NCBI GenBank assembly: GCA_000309945.1
Contig: CM001633.1
Location: 4,351,912-4,415,911, forward strand
DNA from: Leptolyngbyaceae cyanobacterium JSC-12
GTDB taxonomy: Bacteria; Cyanobacteriota; Cyanobacteriia; Leptolyngbyales; Leptolyngbyaceae
Direction: 5' to 3'
DNA: 64,000 bases
Shown here: positions 34,706 through 43,413 of the stretch, piece by piece
How the letters are laid out: each line of letters opens with the position of its first letter
Position numbering within the stretch: position 1 is the first letter of the stretch
Notes under the pieces: model-generated
The model's database searches: none
Seen by the model: the letters and a program-made list of their open reading frames with translations, nothing else
What the model was told of the DNA's origin: nothing
Translations under genes and position numbers: made by a program

Positions 34706-35542
34706 TCAGAGCCTGTTTTCGGTTACGAGGGTCAGGCTGTTCCATTCTCCTTTATCGCCATAACTGCGAATTAGTCGCTGTCGCAGATTGGGTCTTAGTA
34801 GCCAGCCTAGTTCTAGGAAAAAGGGCTGCCCAGTTTTGATCTGAGTAGGACAGGTGGAAGACCCGCCATCCGGTAGCAGCAGGACCTGAACCATTTGTGC
34901 GCCCTGGGTGAAGGTTAGAACAGAGCCAGAAATTGCAGCCGATGAGGTGATAATGGTTTCTGAACTGCCGATTTTGAGCTGTTGCATTAAGCGATCGCCC
35001 CAGCGCTCAATGTGTAGCGTTGTGGTGTAGGTTTTGGGAGCTTGCCAGTCGGGATACACCGTGACGGCTTCGCCTTGCCAGGTACCTAGTAAATCATTCA
35101 CGGTTAAGAGTGGACGTTCCGGAGCGTTGGTACCCGCACGATATTCTCGAATCAGGGTGAGTTGATGAAGCTGGCTTTCCCGGTTGTAGAGTTGCACCAG
35201 ACGCAAGCGGCGATCGCCTGGACTATTATCTTCTCTCGTTTCAATCAGTCCCAGTTCTGCGCCAAATTCTGAAAAAGGTCCAAACTGAATGGACCCTTGC
35301 GAAAAGGCCCCCGTGTCTAAAAATAAGACTCCCCGCCCTAAGCTGCTGTATTCCAGGATTTTTTCATCGGGTGGGGATGTCAGTCGGCGGATGGTTTGTC
35401 GCATCGTTTGGTTATGGTTTAACCCCTGTAGGGACACAACCGTAGCAGTTTCTTCGATGCACTCACCGTTTGGTGATAGGCGAGTAAACGACCCATGCCA
35501 CTCACCCAAATTTTGCAACAGACAATCCCATTGAGATTTCAT
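34706..35542 (-). CDS. DUF3598 family lipocalin-like protein
   Basis: The product begins MKSQWDCLLQNLGEWHGSFT and has a second repeat near VNDLLGTWQGEAVTVYPDW, two lipocalin-like barrels as in DUF3598, a cyanobacterial and plastid family. Related lipocalin-like proteins include CpcS-type bilin lyases, but no function is established for this one. Its ATG overlaps the ftsX stop by four bases (ATGA), so translation is coupled to ftsX. Confidence 0.78.
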   Translation of the reverse strand: MKSQWDCLLQNLGEWHGSFTRLSPNGECIEETATVVSLQGLNHNQTMRQTIRRLTSPPDEKILEYSSLGRGVLFLDTGAFSQGSIQFGPFSEFGAELGLIETREDNSPGDRRLRLVQLYNRESQLHQLTLIREYRAGTNAPERPLLTVNDLLGTWQGEAVTVYPDWQAPKTYTTTLHIERWGDRLMQQLKIGSSETIITSSAAISGSVLTFTQGAQMVQVLLLPDGGSSTCPTQIKTGQPFFLELGWLLRPNLRQRLIRSYGDKGEWNSLTLVTENRL

Positions 35543-36444
35543 GACTTGAAGGCAATCTTACGAACAGCGAATAAACTACCCATTAAACCAACCCCACTCC
35601 CAAATCCTAATAAGATCCCAGCCAGCAAAATTGTTTTGAAAAAACTAAGTTGTAATCCACTGGTCAGCAGTTGAACAAATTCGGGCTGTTGTGCCAGGAG
35701 TTGCTGCAGAAATTGTTGCAGACTCAGCAATAGGGACCAAGCGAGCGCGGCTCCTGCCAGCCCAAACGTCATACCTTGCAGCAAAAACGGCAAATAAATC
35801 CAGCTTGTGGTAGCGCCTACGAGTTGCATTACTTCAATTTCTCGACGACGTGCCATCACAATTAGGCGAATCGTTGTAGTGATAACCGCGATCGCCGTCA
35901 ACGTTAACACTAACACTATGACAAAACTCACCCAACGGATGCCCTGATTGAGCTGTGCTACCTGTTGCACGGCTTCGTCTACGTACTGTACCTCATCTAC
36001 CCCTGATAGTTTTGCCAGTTTTGTCGCTAAATTGGGAACTGCTTGCGACGATGTGGCTTTGACCTTTAATTCATCCACCAGGGGGTTCCCTTCTAGTTGG
36101 CGTGTCGCTCCGTTGATTTCAGATAATCCTAAATCTTTGACTAGTCGTGCCCAGGCTTCTTCTTTAGAGACGGTTTGCACTTCTGCCACATCAGGAAATT
36201 TCTCAACCAGTGGTTTAAGCTCGCGAGCTTGTACTCCTGTATCCAGATAAACAGAGACCTCAAGTTGACTGCCAAAGCGGTTGAGCAACCCTTCCAGTTG
36301 CCAGGAGGTCTGCAAGCTGATGCCAAACAGGAAGAGCAACACCGCAACTGTACTGATGGCAGCCCAATTCATCCAGCCACCACGCCTCAGTCCCAGCAGA
36401 GTTTCGCGCAGCAGGTAGTCAGTTTTGGTCAAACTCCGAAGCAC
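35539..36444 (-). CDS. ftsX: Cell division protein FtsX
   Basis: FtsX is the membrane partner of the FtsE ATPase and controls peptidoglycan hydrolases at the septum. The protein has an N-terminal transmembrane helix (about 25-45), an extracellular loop with VSVYLDTGVQARELKPLVEK (split), a second helix near 175-198 and two C-terminal helices, with RREIEVMQLVGAT at the cytoplasmic turn, all typical. The length of 301 residues is usual. ftsE is not adjacent. Confidence 0.88.
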   Translation of the reverse strand: MLRSLTKTDYLLRETLLGLRRGGWMNWAAISTVAVLLFLFGISLQTSWQLEGLLNRFGSQLEVSVYLDTGVQARELKPLVEKFPDVAEVQTVSKEEAWARLVKDLGLSEINGATRQLEGNPLVDELKVKATSSQAVPNLATKLAKLSGVDEVQYVDEAVQQVAQLNQGIRWVSFVIVLVLTLTAIAVITTTIRLIVMARRREIEVMQLVGATTSWIYLPFLLQGMTFGLAGAALAWSLLLSLQQFLQQLLAQQPEFVQLLTSGLQLSFFKTILLAGILLGFGSGVGLMGSLFAVRKIAFKS

Positions 36445-36542
36445 TTAGCATACCTCTATCTACAAAATAGACGTGGTTCACGTTAGACGCTGAAGCCGCG
36501 ATCGTCAAGAGTTCTAGTGCTATCAGAATAAAGTTTCAGATT

Positions 36543-37397
36543 TTAAGGAGATGGTTTCTTGCTAGAAAAATTTGCATCCACTACGTCTCCCAGCTTGCCA
36601 AGCGGTTTGGCTTCACCGTGATTGTGGGAAACAAGGACTGCACCTGCATTACCTGCTCGAATAGAGACGTTGTTCTTAGCGGTCCAGGTTCGCTGTTCCC
36701 CTTTTGCCAGAATGCCTTCAAACTCTACTTTTCCGTCAGCAACAACTTCCATCCAGGAGCGATCAGTCAGGCTGATGTCCACCTGTACAGGTTCACCAGA
36801 AGCTGGTTTCGGGGTGGCTGCAATCGTTGGTTGTGGGGCGATCGCATCTGAACTGGAGACTTCTGGTCTGGGAACTGGATCTGATTGGCTAACTGTGCTA
36901 GGGCTAGATGGAACGTTTACTGCGGTATTTGCTGCAGGTTTAAACACACTAGCAAGACCAATCGCGATCGCTCCCAGCACTGCCACGGCTGCAATTCCAG
37001 ACAACGCATAGGTGATTACAGGATGCTTAGAGCGTTGATCTGTAACTTTCTGGGGTTGAACCTGCCTCTGTTGAGGCTCAGCAGGATCGGTTGATGATTC
37101 CCTGGGTGACTCGGCGATTGCTTGTGGAACGGGAGCCAGATCGATGTCAAAGGCATCCGCAATTTCAGAACCATCTAGCCCCAAGGCATCGCCATAGCGG
37201 CGAATAAAACCCTTGACGTACACAGGTTCTGGTAGCCGCTCAATTTCAGACGCTTCCAACGCTTGCAAAAGTCGCAAAGGAATGAACGTCTCTTGCGAGA
37301 CCCGATCCAACGCAACGGCTTGTTGCTCTCGAACGCGGCGAAGATAATCTCCAATTTGCCGCAGTTGCTCAACCTGAATGGCGTCTAACCCTTTCAT
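36543..37397 (-). CDS. RodZ-like membrane protein with HTH and DUF4115
   Basis: The N-terminal 80 residues are a Cro-like helix-turn-helix as in RodZ (LRQIGDYLRRVREQQAVALD, TFIPLRLLQALEASE, VYVKGFIRRYGDALGLD). A transmembrane helix lies at about 130-150, a Pro/Ser/Thr-rich linker follows, and the C-terminal DUF4115 domain has VDISLTDRSWMEVVADGK and LAKGEQRTWTAKNNVSIRAG. RodZ links MreB to the cell wall machinery; in cyanobacteria the role is less clear. Confidence 0.85.
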   Translation of the reverse strand: MKGLDAIQVEQLRQIGDYLRRVREQQAVALDRVSQETFIPLRLLQALEASEIERLPEPVYVKGFIRRYGDALGLDGSEIADAFDIDLAPVPQAIAESPRESSTDPAEPQQRQVQPQKVTDQRSKHPVITYALSGIAAVAVLGAIAIGLASVFKPAANTAVNVPSSPSTVSQSDPVPRPEVSSSDAIAPQPTIAATPKPASGEPVQVDISLTDRSWMEVVADGKVEFEGILAKGEQRTWTAKNNVSIRAGNAGAVLVSHNHGEAKPLGKLGDVVDANFSSKKPSP

Positions 37398-37560
37398 TAC
37401 TTACCCTGCTCTCCTGTAAACCTGGTGTAGACTGCGCTTAACTGCTAAACCCAACGCCAAACCTGTCTAGATAACGTCACGTTTTAACGTCGTCAGTATG
37501 ATAGGAAATAAAGTGAAGGAATGTAAAGCGGCAACCTAAGCAATGTCAGCGTTTTCAGGC

Positions 37561-38175
37561 TTAACGTAGAAAACTGCTGATCAGCCACAGAACCAGAAAA
37601 GTGAAAGCACTGGCAAACTCATCTATCCCAACTACAAATGCAGGAAATTGGGAGTAAATCAGTCCATACAACAATCCACCAACGACTAGACCAATTAACA
37701 AGCCTGCGAAGCTCAGTAATACCGTCCGTCCCAGTTTTTGTTCTTTGCGGTACAAAAAGTAAAAAGCAGCGCCTACACCCAGAATCAGCGCCAATTGCAC
37801 GGCATTTGGGACAAAGATGGCGATCGCCATCAGTGCCGTCATAACTCCAGCAGGCATCCAAATATCAGCAGATGACGGTGTATCTATCAACCTATCTAAC
37901 CAGGCAGGACGCGACTTAACTATTGATTTAGGAGGATTTGGTGGCGATTCTGCTTGTCGTTCCGCGAAGCGAATACCATCAGGAACTTTGATTCGTCCCT
38001 CCTGCCGCATCTTTAGCCGATCCATCAAAACCGCATCGTATGCCGCCTCAATTTTTTTCAGTTGCTCGGCATCCCCCTGAAGCTCAGCGCACAAACGGTT
38101 TCGAGCAGACTGAATCTCATCAAAACTGGCTCCTTCTGAAACCCCCAACTGATCGTATGGGTTTTGCTCGCTCAT
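37561..38175 (-). CDS. CPP1-like (DUF3353) J-domain-like membrane protein
   Basis: The N-terminus NPYDQLGVSEGASFDEIQSARN resembles a DnaJ J-domain but lacks HPD. After a KKIEAAYDAVLMDRLKMRQEGRI segment come three or four hydrophobic helices. This matches CPP1-like proteins; the plant relative CPP1 supports protochlorophyllide oxidoreductase import and stability. ATG 38175 starts MSEQNPYDQ; the frame continues to 38190. It is a membrane protein, probably thylakoid or inner membrane. Confidence 0.82.
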   Translation of the reverse strand: MSEQNPYDQLGVSEGASFDEIQSARNRLCAELQGDAEQLKKIEAAYDAVLMDRLKMRQEGRIKVPDGIRFAERQAESPPNPPKSIVKSRPAWLDRLIDTPSSADIWMPAGVMTALMAIAIFVPNAVQLALILGVGAAFYFLYRKEQKLGRTVLLSFAGLLIGLVVGGLLYGLIYSQFPAFVVGIDEFASAFTFLVLWLISSFLR

Positions 38176-38190
38176 ACTATTCTCCAGCAT

Positions 38191-38533
38191 CTCTCCAAGC
38201 TAATTAGAGCCTATCTGAAAAAATTGGTACTTACAAACCTGTGTGAATCTTTTTCCGGAAAAGTAGAGCTTCTTAGAGCATCTTATCTATACGTAGGGCA
38301 TACTAATGCTGATATAACATGACTCTTTTTCCAAGATCAGGGTGAACAGGATGTGATTTGCAATGGTTGAAACATCGACTCTATCGAGATTTGAACCATT
38401 TTTATAAGCCAAAAGACCATTTGGATTGACTAGAATATTGGCTACGCAATTGTAAATTAATTATGGAGGTGGGTGGTTGCCTACCGGATATTCCCGAACC
38501 CTGAACTCTATTAGCCCTCATCAAAGCAAGGTT
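38191..38533. other. 343-base divergent gap
   Basis: It separates the CPP1-like gene (minus) and the OmpR-type regulator (plus). No gene or strong repeat is seen. Both promoters should lie here. Confidence 0.5.
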
Positions 38534-39253
38534 ATGGATATGGCTCCTGCCAAGATTCTTGTAGTCGATGACGACCCCGCAATCAGAAATCTGATTTCTC
38601 GTTTCCTAACTCGCCAAAGCTACCAGATGGAGTCTGCCGAGGATGGAAAAAGTGCCATGGCGGTTTTTGAGTCGTTTAATCCAGATCTCGTGATTTTGGA
38701 TGTTAATTTGCCTGATGCCAATGGCTACAACCTCTGCCAGCAGATGCAAAGCCGTACAGGAGTGTTCGTCCTGATGTTGACTAGTCGCACAGATGAGGCA
38801 GATAAAATTCGCGGGTTTACTCAAGGAGCCGACGATTACATTACTAAACCGTTTGGACTAAGTGAACTGGGTGCGCGAGTAGGGGCGATTTTGAAGCGCC
38901 AGCGCACAGTCACCACGGGTGAACAGCAATGTTTTATATTTGACAAATTAGTGATTGATCCGGTGCGCCGCGAAGTGAAACTGGATGGTGACTTGGTGCC
39001 GTTGACAGCTCTGGAATTTGATCTTTTGTATTTTTTAGCAAAGAACCCTGGGCGGGTTTGGCGACGGGCTGAATTGATTCAGGAGGTGTGGGATTACGAG
39101 TATGTGGGCGATCAGCGGGTTGTGGATGTGCACATTGGTCAAATCCGCAAGAAGATTGAGATTGACACTAGCCAGCCAGCTTTGATTCAAACGGTTCGAG
39201 GGGTCGGCTATAAGTTTGAAGCGCCTAACGGTGCCAAACCTGAAATTGAGTAA
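38534..39253 (+). CDS. OmpR/PhoB-type response regulator
   Basis: The receiver domain has KILVVDDDPAIRNLISRFL, Asp in DLVILDVNLPDANGYNLC, Thr/Ser in MLTSRTDEADK, and the invariant Lys in DDYITKPFG. The winged-helix DNA-binding domain has LTALEFDLLYFLAKNPGRV, LIQEVWDYEYVGDQRVVDVH (split) and TVRGVGYKF. It differs from RpaA and RpaB at the N-terminus. It resembles regulators sometimes annotated as NblR-like, but I cannot be sure. The start is set at 38534 with AAGG upstream; the frame is open to 38477. Confidence 0.9.
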   Translation: MDMAPAKILVVDDDPAIRNLISRFLTRQSYQMESAEDGKSAMAVFESFNPDLVILDVNLPDANGYNLCQQMQSRTGVFVLMLTSRTDEADKIRGFTQGADDYITKPFGLSELGARVGAILKRQRTVTTGEQQCFIFDKLVIDPVRREVKLDGDLVPLTALEFDLLYFLAKNPGRVWRRAELIQEVWDYEYVGDQRVVDVHIGQIRKKIEIDTSQPALIQTVRGVGYKFEAPNGAKPEIE

Positions 39254-39352
39254 GGAGACTTGGCCAGTTCTGGGTTCATGATGTTCCTTTGATAGGCTGT
39301 TCATGATTTCATTCTAGGATCTAAAGGATCTGCTGGTTGGACGGTCGGGAAC

Positions 39353-41116
39353 ATGGCTCAATCTCGGTTACGAAAGTTAGGGGAATATTTGCATCCCCAT
39401 TGGCGGTTGTCTGCACTTGGCGTTCTGGCACTATTCGTTGTCAATGTGCTGGGGATGTATATTCCACTGCTCATCCGGGATGGGATTGATCGCCTGCAGG
39501 TCGCGTTTAGTTTTAGTCAGGTTCTGTATTACGTAGTGTTGGTGCTGGTGTTGGCATCAGCAATGTGGGTTGTCCGAATGGCGTCCCGCATTTGGCTATT
39601 TGGTGTAGGGCGGCAGGTTGAGTTTGACCTGAAGCAGAAGATTTTTAAGCATCTGCTGACGCTGGAACCCTCTTATTTTTCGGCGAATACTGTGGGGGAT
39701 CTGATTAATCGGGCGACTAGCGATGTGGACAATATTCGGCGTTTGCTCGGGTTCGCGGTGCTGAGTTTGGCGAATATGATTTTTGCCTATGGGTTAACGT
39801 TACCTGTGATGCTGGCGATCGACTGGAAACTCAGTTTGCTATCGCTGTCGGTGTATCCGTTGATGTTTGTGGTGGTGGTGCTGTCGAGCGATCGCCTGCG
39901 AACTGAACAGCAAAACGTACAGGAGGAGCTTTCTAACATCAGCGAACTGATTCAGGAAGACATGAGCGGTATTGCCTTGATCAAAATTTATGCTCAAGAA
40001 GAAAATGAACGCCGTGCTTTTGCAGCGCTGAATCAAAACTTGCTGGAAGTCAACCTAACTCTGGCGAAAACGCGCAACATTTTGTTCTCATTGCTGCGGG
40101 GCTTGGCTAGTGTCAGTTTGCTAGTAGTGCTGTGGTTTGGCACCCAGGCGATTAACAGTGGATCAATTTCGGTGGGAGATTTTGTGGCGCTGCTGCTGTA
40201 CGTGGAACGGTTAGTATTTCCTACAGCATTGCTGGGATTTACGATCACTGCCTATCAGCGGGGCGAGGTGAGTATTGATCGGATAGAAACAATTCTTACG
40301 GTTGAACCAAAGATTGTAGATCAAGCTGATGCAATTCCACTTCCGCGATCGCAGGTGCGAGGAGAACTGATGGCTGAAAATCTCACCTTTGCTTATCCAG
40401 CCCTTGCCAATGCTAAATCGTCCCATCCGGCACTCGATCAAGTTTCTTTTCAACTGAAGCCACAGGAAACGGTTGCCATTGTGGGACCGATTGGCTCAGG
40501 AAAGTCCACACTGGCAAACGCTTTACCCCGATTACTGGAGATTGCACCGGGTCAAATTTTTTTAGATGGATACGACATTACTAGACTGCGCTTAGATGAT
40601 TTGCGAAGCGCGATCGCTTACGTGCCGCAAGAGAGTTTTTTGTTCAGTACCAGTATTCGCAATAACATTCGCTATGGCGACCCCTACGCTGAGGATGCGC
40701 TTGTTATTCAAGCAGCACAACAAGCCCAAATTCATGACGAAATCCTCAACTTTCCACAGCGTTATGATACGGTAGTGGGCGAGCGCGGCATTACCCTTTC
40801 TGGTGGGCAGCGTCAGCGAACTGCTCTAGCTCGCGCCTTACTAGTTGATGCGCCCATTTTGATTCTGGATGATGCTCTCTCTAGTGTGGATAACGAAACG
40901 GCAACTCGAATTTTGAAGAATCTTTCAGAGGGCACGGATCGTAAAACGGTTTTGTTTATCTCCCACCAACTCCCTGCTGCTGCAACCGCCGATCACATTT
41001 TGGTAATGGATGCAGGCAGAATTGTGCAGGCTGGAACACATCAAACACTGGTTTCCCAGGAAGGGTTATATCAATCCCTCTGGGAGCAGCAGCGCTTTGA
41101 AGAAGCTTTGCAATAG
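39353..41116 (+). CDS. MsbA/multidrug-type ABC half-transporter
   Basis: Six membrane helices in the first 320 residues (ABC type 1 exporter, with YFSANTVGDLINRATSDVDN as the coupling segment) are followed by an ATPase domain with Walker A GPIGSGKST, Q loop YVPQESFLF, signature LSGGQRQRTAL and Walker B ILILDDALSSVD. The H loop His is in FISHQL. The Walker B catalytic base is Asp (LDD), not Glu (LDE), which can impair hydrolysis in some half-transporters that then need a partner. Substrate unknown. Confidence 0.88.
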   Translation: MAQSRLRKLGEYLHPHWRLSALGVLALFVVNVLGMYIPLLIRDGIDRLQVAFSFSQVLYYVVLVLVLASAMWVVRMASRIWLFGVGRQVEFDLKQKIFKHLLTLEPSYFSANTVGDLINRATSDVDNIRRLLGFAVLSLANMIFAYGLTLPVMLAIDWKLSLLSLSVYPLMFVVVVLSSDRLRTEQQNVQEELSNISELIQEDMSGIALIKIYAQEENERRAFAALNQNLLEVNLTLAKTRNILFSLLRGLASVSLLVVLWFGTQAINSGSISVGDFVALLLYVERLVFPTALLGFTITAYQRGEVSIDRIETILTVEPKIVDQADAIPLPRSQVRGELMAENLTFAYPALANAKSSHPALDQVSFQLKPQETVAIVGPIGSGKSTLANALPRLLEIAPGQIFLDGYDITRLRLDDLRSAIAYVPQESFLFSTSIRNNIRYGDPYAEDALVIQAAQQAQIHDEILNFPQRYDTVVGERGITLSGGQRQRTALARALLVDAPILILDDALSSVDNETATRILKNLSEGTDRKTVLFISHQLPAAATADHILVMDAGRIVQAGTHQTLVSQEGLYQSLWEQQRFEEALQ

Positions 41117-41128
41117 GGAAACACACAT

Positions 41129-43138
41129 CTAGCGATTTGGGGGGGGAGGAATTGGCTCAAAAGGCTGAGAGAGTGGCGGTGGCGGCGGCTCTTTTGGCGC
41201 GGGGGCAGGTTCATAGGGAGCATAGGGTGCGACTGGTGGATACGTAGGGACTGGCGGCGGTTCGGTTCCGGGTGGATAGATACTGGTAGGTGGCACAGTA
41301 ATTGTTGTGGGAGGAGCGTAGGGAGACTGGGATGGCTGAACATTGGGTATCGGCGGCGTATCAGGAGCAGGTTCACCCTTGATCGCGTCAAAATTTAATG
41401 ATTCATCAGAGGCGGGTGCATTAGGATCAAAGGGTTCTTTACGGGCTTTGGTCGCTTCTAATTCGCGTTGTCTGGCAAGTTCTGCGGTGCGAAGGGTTGC
41501 CTGCCAGTTACCAATCGCTGCTTGCGCTTCCCAATACAAAGCTCGTCCTGAGCCAACTCTGGCAGCAACCTGGATGGCAGCGTTCAAGTTACCCTGATTT
41601 GCTAATGCCCGGGCACGATCTAAAGTTGGCCGATCTTCAATTACCTGAATTTTCTGAGTCCAGCCTGCAATGAGCAGTTGAGCCTCTTTCCGCAAGGGAC
41701 GGTTGAGAGTAATAAACTGTGCCTGGGCGATCGCGTCTTGGTAGGCTTGAATCGTACCTTTTGCTGCAACCTGACGGGCATAGAGTAAATAAGGATTGTC
41801 CTCCAATTTACGAATTCCCAACTGCCAGTAAGAAATCAGCGTTTGGGCTTGAGCACGGCGAGGACGCTCTGGAGATACTTGGCTGGCTTGCCAGATAGCA
41901 AACTGCTTGGCGATAGCTTGCGGCACTTCTCCAAATCCCCAAGCAAGTTGTAACAGGCTTAAATCCTGAAACTGTGTTTGCCAGTTTTTCAGGTTTGCCT
42001 GTGCCTGAGGGTAATACCGACTGGATGACTGAATTAAGTCAGCCGTTGCAATAGCCGCACTCAGGTTCCAGAGTTGGGGGAGAGTGGGTTTTAAGCTAAC
42101 TGCGCTGGCGATCGCGTGCTTCCGAGACTGACTCAGCCACAGCAGTTCTTGAGCCGTTTGCGCCAGGTTAGGGTTTTTCAAAACAGGGGTTGCCAGTGCC
42201 ATCGCCTGGTTCAAGTCTCCCTTTTTCCAGTTTTGGAAGCCCAATGTCAGCAAGATTTCACTCCATTGCTTCAGAGGAGCTTGCGCATCCAACCAGGCGT
42301 AGGTGCGGGTGTCCATCTGGCTAAGCAGTGCGATCGCCATTCCTAACTGGGCAGGCTGTTGGGTTTTAGCAACCTCAATCGCCTGCGCCAGCAATCGTCG
42401 TCCCTGCTGTTCTGCGGTTACCAACTGAGAGAGCGTATTTGCTCTATCAAACCGCCAGTACTGCTGACTAAAGTCTTTCAGCAATAAAATTTTCTCGTTT
42501 GCTAGTGCCCAATTTTGGGCTTTCATCGCATTGCGAGCCGCTTTGGAAATTTCTTCACCTTTTTGCCAGTATCGCTTCCAGTCAGCGATCGCTGATTGCG
42601 CCTCCTTATACGAGGGGCTGGTTTTGGGGATACGACTAGCAAGTTCTACGGCTCCTCTTAAATCGCTTTGCTCGATCTTGGCATGAGCAGCTACCAAAAT
42701 TGGGTTAGACCACTCTGCAATTAACCGCTGCGCTTCCCGATAGAGGGGATGATCAGGGGACCATTGTTCCAATACCTCTAATCCTGCCAGGATCTCTTGT
42801 AAATCACCAGAGCGGGCACTCTCCTGAGCACAGAGGAGTTTTTCCATATCCGTTGCCAGAGGTGAAAGCTGCTGGCAGTCTGGGGAGGGGGGAGGGGTTG
42901 TTAACCACCAAAATGCTGCTCCCCCAATGCCTCCAAACACACCGCAAACTCCCAAAGCAAGGAACCAGAGTTTCCACCCATTTTTTGGCGCTGGGAGGGG
43001 CAGCTTTGCGCTGGGATGGATTTGCTGGTCTCGGGACAACAGGTCAACATCTACTGTTGAAACGTCCACCCCTTGATGCAACTCATCAATTTCACCAATC
43101 TCAAACGGATTTGATTGTTTCCGCATCATCCGTCTCAC
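41129..43138 (-). CDS. Single-pass membrane protein with repeated helical units
   Basis: A cytoplasmic N-terminus of about 50 residues, one transmembrane helix (about 52-72) and a long extracytoplasmic region built of repeating helical units, each ending in a pattern like LYREAQRLIAEW or ALYWEAQAAIGNW. The last 110 residues are Pro-rich with many PPPP and YAPYEP-type stretches. It is a paralogue of the protein at 60176-62302: both share CQ or CP after the helix, LCAQ/ECARIA, and D-RP-LD-AR-----GNL--AI. No enzyme motif is seen. A role as a scaffold of the envelope is inference. It converges on the ABC gene. Confidence 0.75.
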   Translation of the reverse strand: MRRMMRKQSNPFEIGEIDELHQGVDVSTVDVDLLSRDQQIHPSAKLPLPAPKNGWKLWFLALGVCGVFGGIGGAAFWWLTTPPPSPDCQQLSPLATDMEKLLCAQESARSGDLQEILAGLEVLEQWSPDHPLYREAQRLIAEWSNPILVAAHAKIEQSDLRGAVELASRIPKTSPSYKEAQSAIADWKRYWQKGEEISKAARNAMKAQNWALANEKILLLKDFSQQYWRFDRANTLSQLVTAEQQGRRLLAQAIEVAKTQQPAQLGMAIALLSQMDTRTYAWLDAQAPLKQWSEILLTLGFQNWKKGDLNQAMALATPVLKNPNLAQTAQELLWLSQSRKHAIASAVSLKPTLPQLWNLSAAIATADLIQSSSRYYPQAQANLKNWQTQFQDLSLLQLAWGFGEVPQAIAKQFAIWQASQVSPERPRRAQAQTLISYWQLGIRKLEDNPYLLYARQVAAKGTIQAYQDAIAQAQFITLNRPLRKEAQLLIAGWTQKIQVIEDRPTLDRARALANQGNLNAAIQVAARVGSGRALYWEAQAAIGNWQATLRTAELARQRELEATKARKEPFDPNAPASDESLNFDAIKGEPAPDTPPIPNVQPSQSPYAPPTTITVPPTSIYPPGTEPPPVPTYPPVAPYAPYEPAPAPKEPPPPPLSQPFEPIPPPPNR

Positions 43139-43413
43139 TCCTCTAACCCTGGTTCAGCGCTCGCCTTCACTTTAAAGCCCTAATCCAAAGTGCTGCAAAT
43201 TCTCTGTGAATATGATTACCGCCCATTGGTTAATTTTCAGGACAATTTCAGGACAACTTAATGCTTTATGCTTTCTTTTCCACGGGCATTTCTTTCAAGT
43301 CAGCAATGTTGCCATTGCAACCTGATCATGAACTGCCAGGTGTAGGGCAATTCTACTCGCAAACTATCGAAATGCCAGCGATCGCAGTTTTCCAAGACTG
43401 AACGTTAGTCTGG

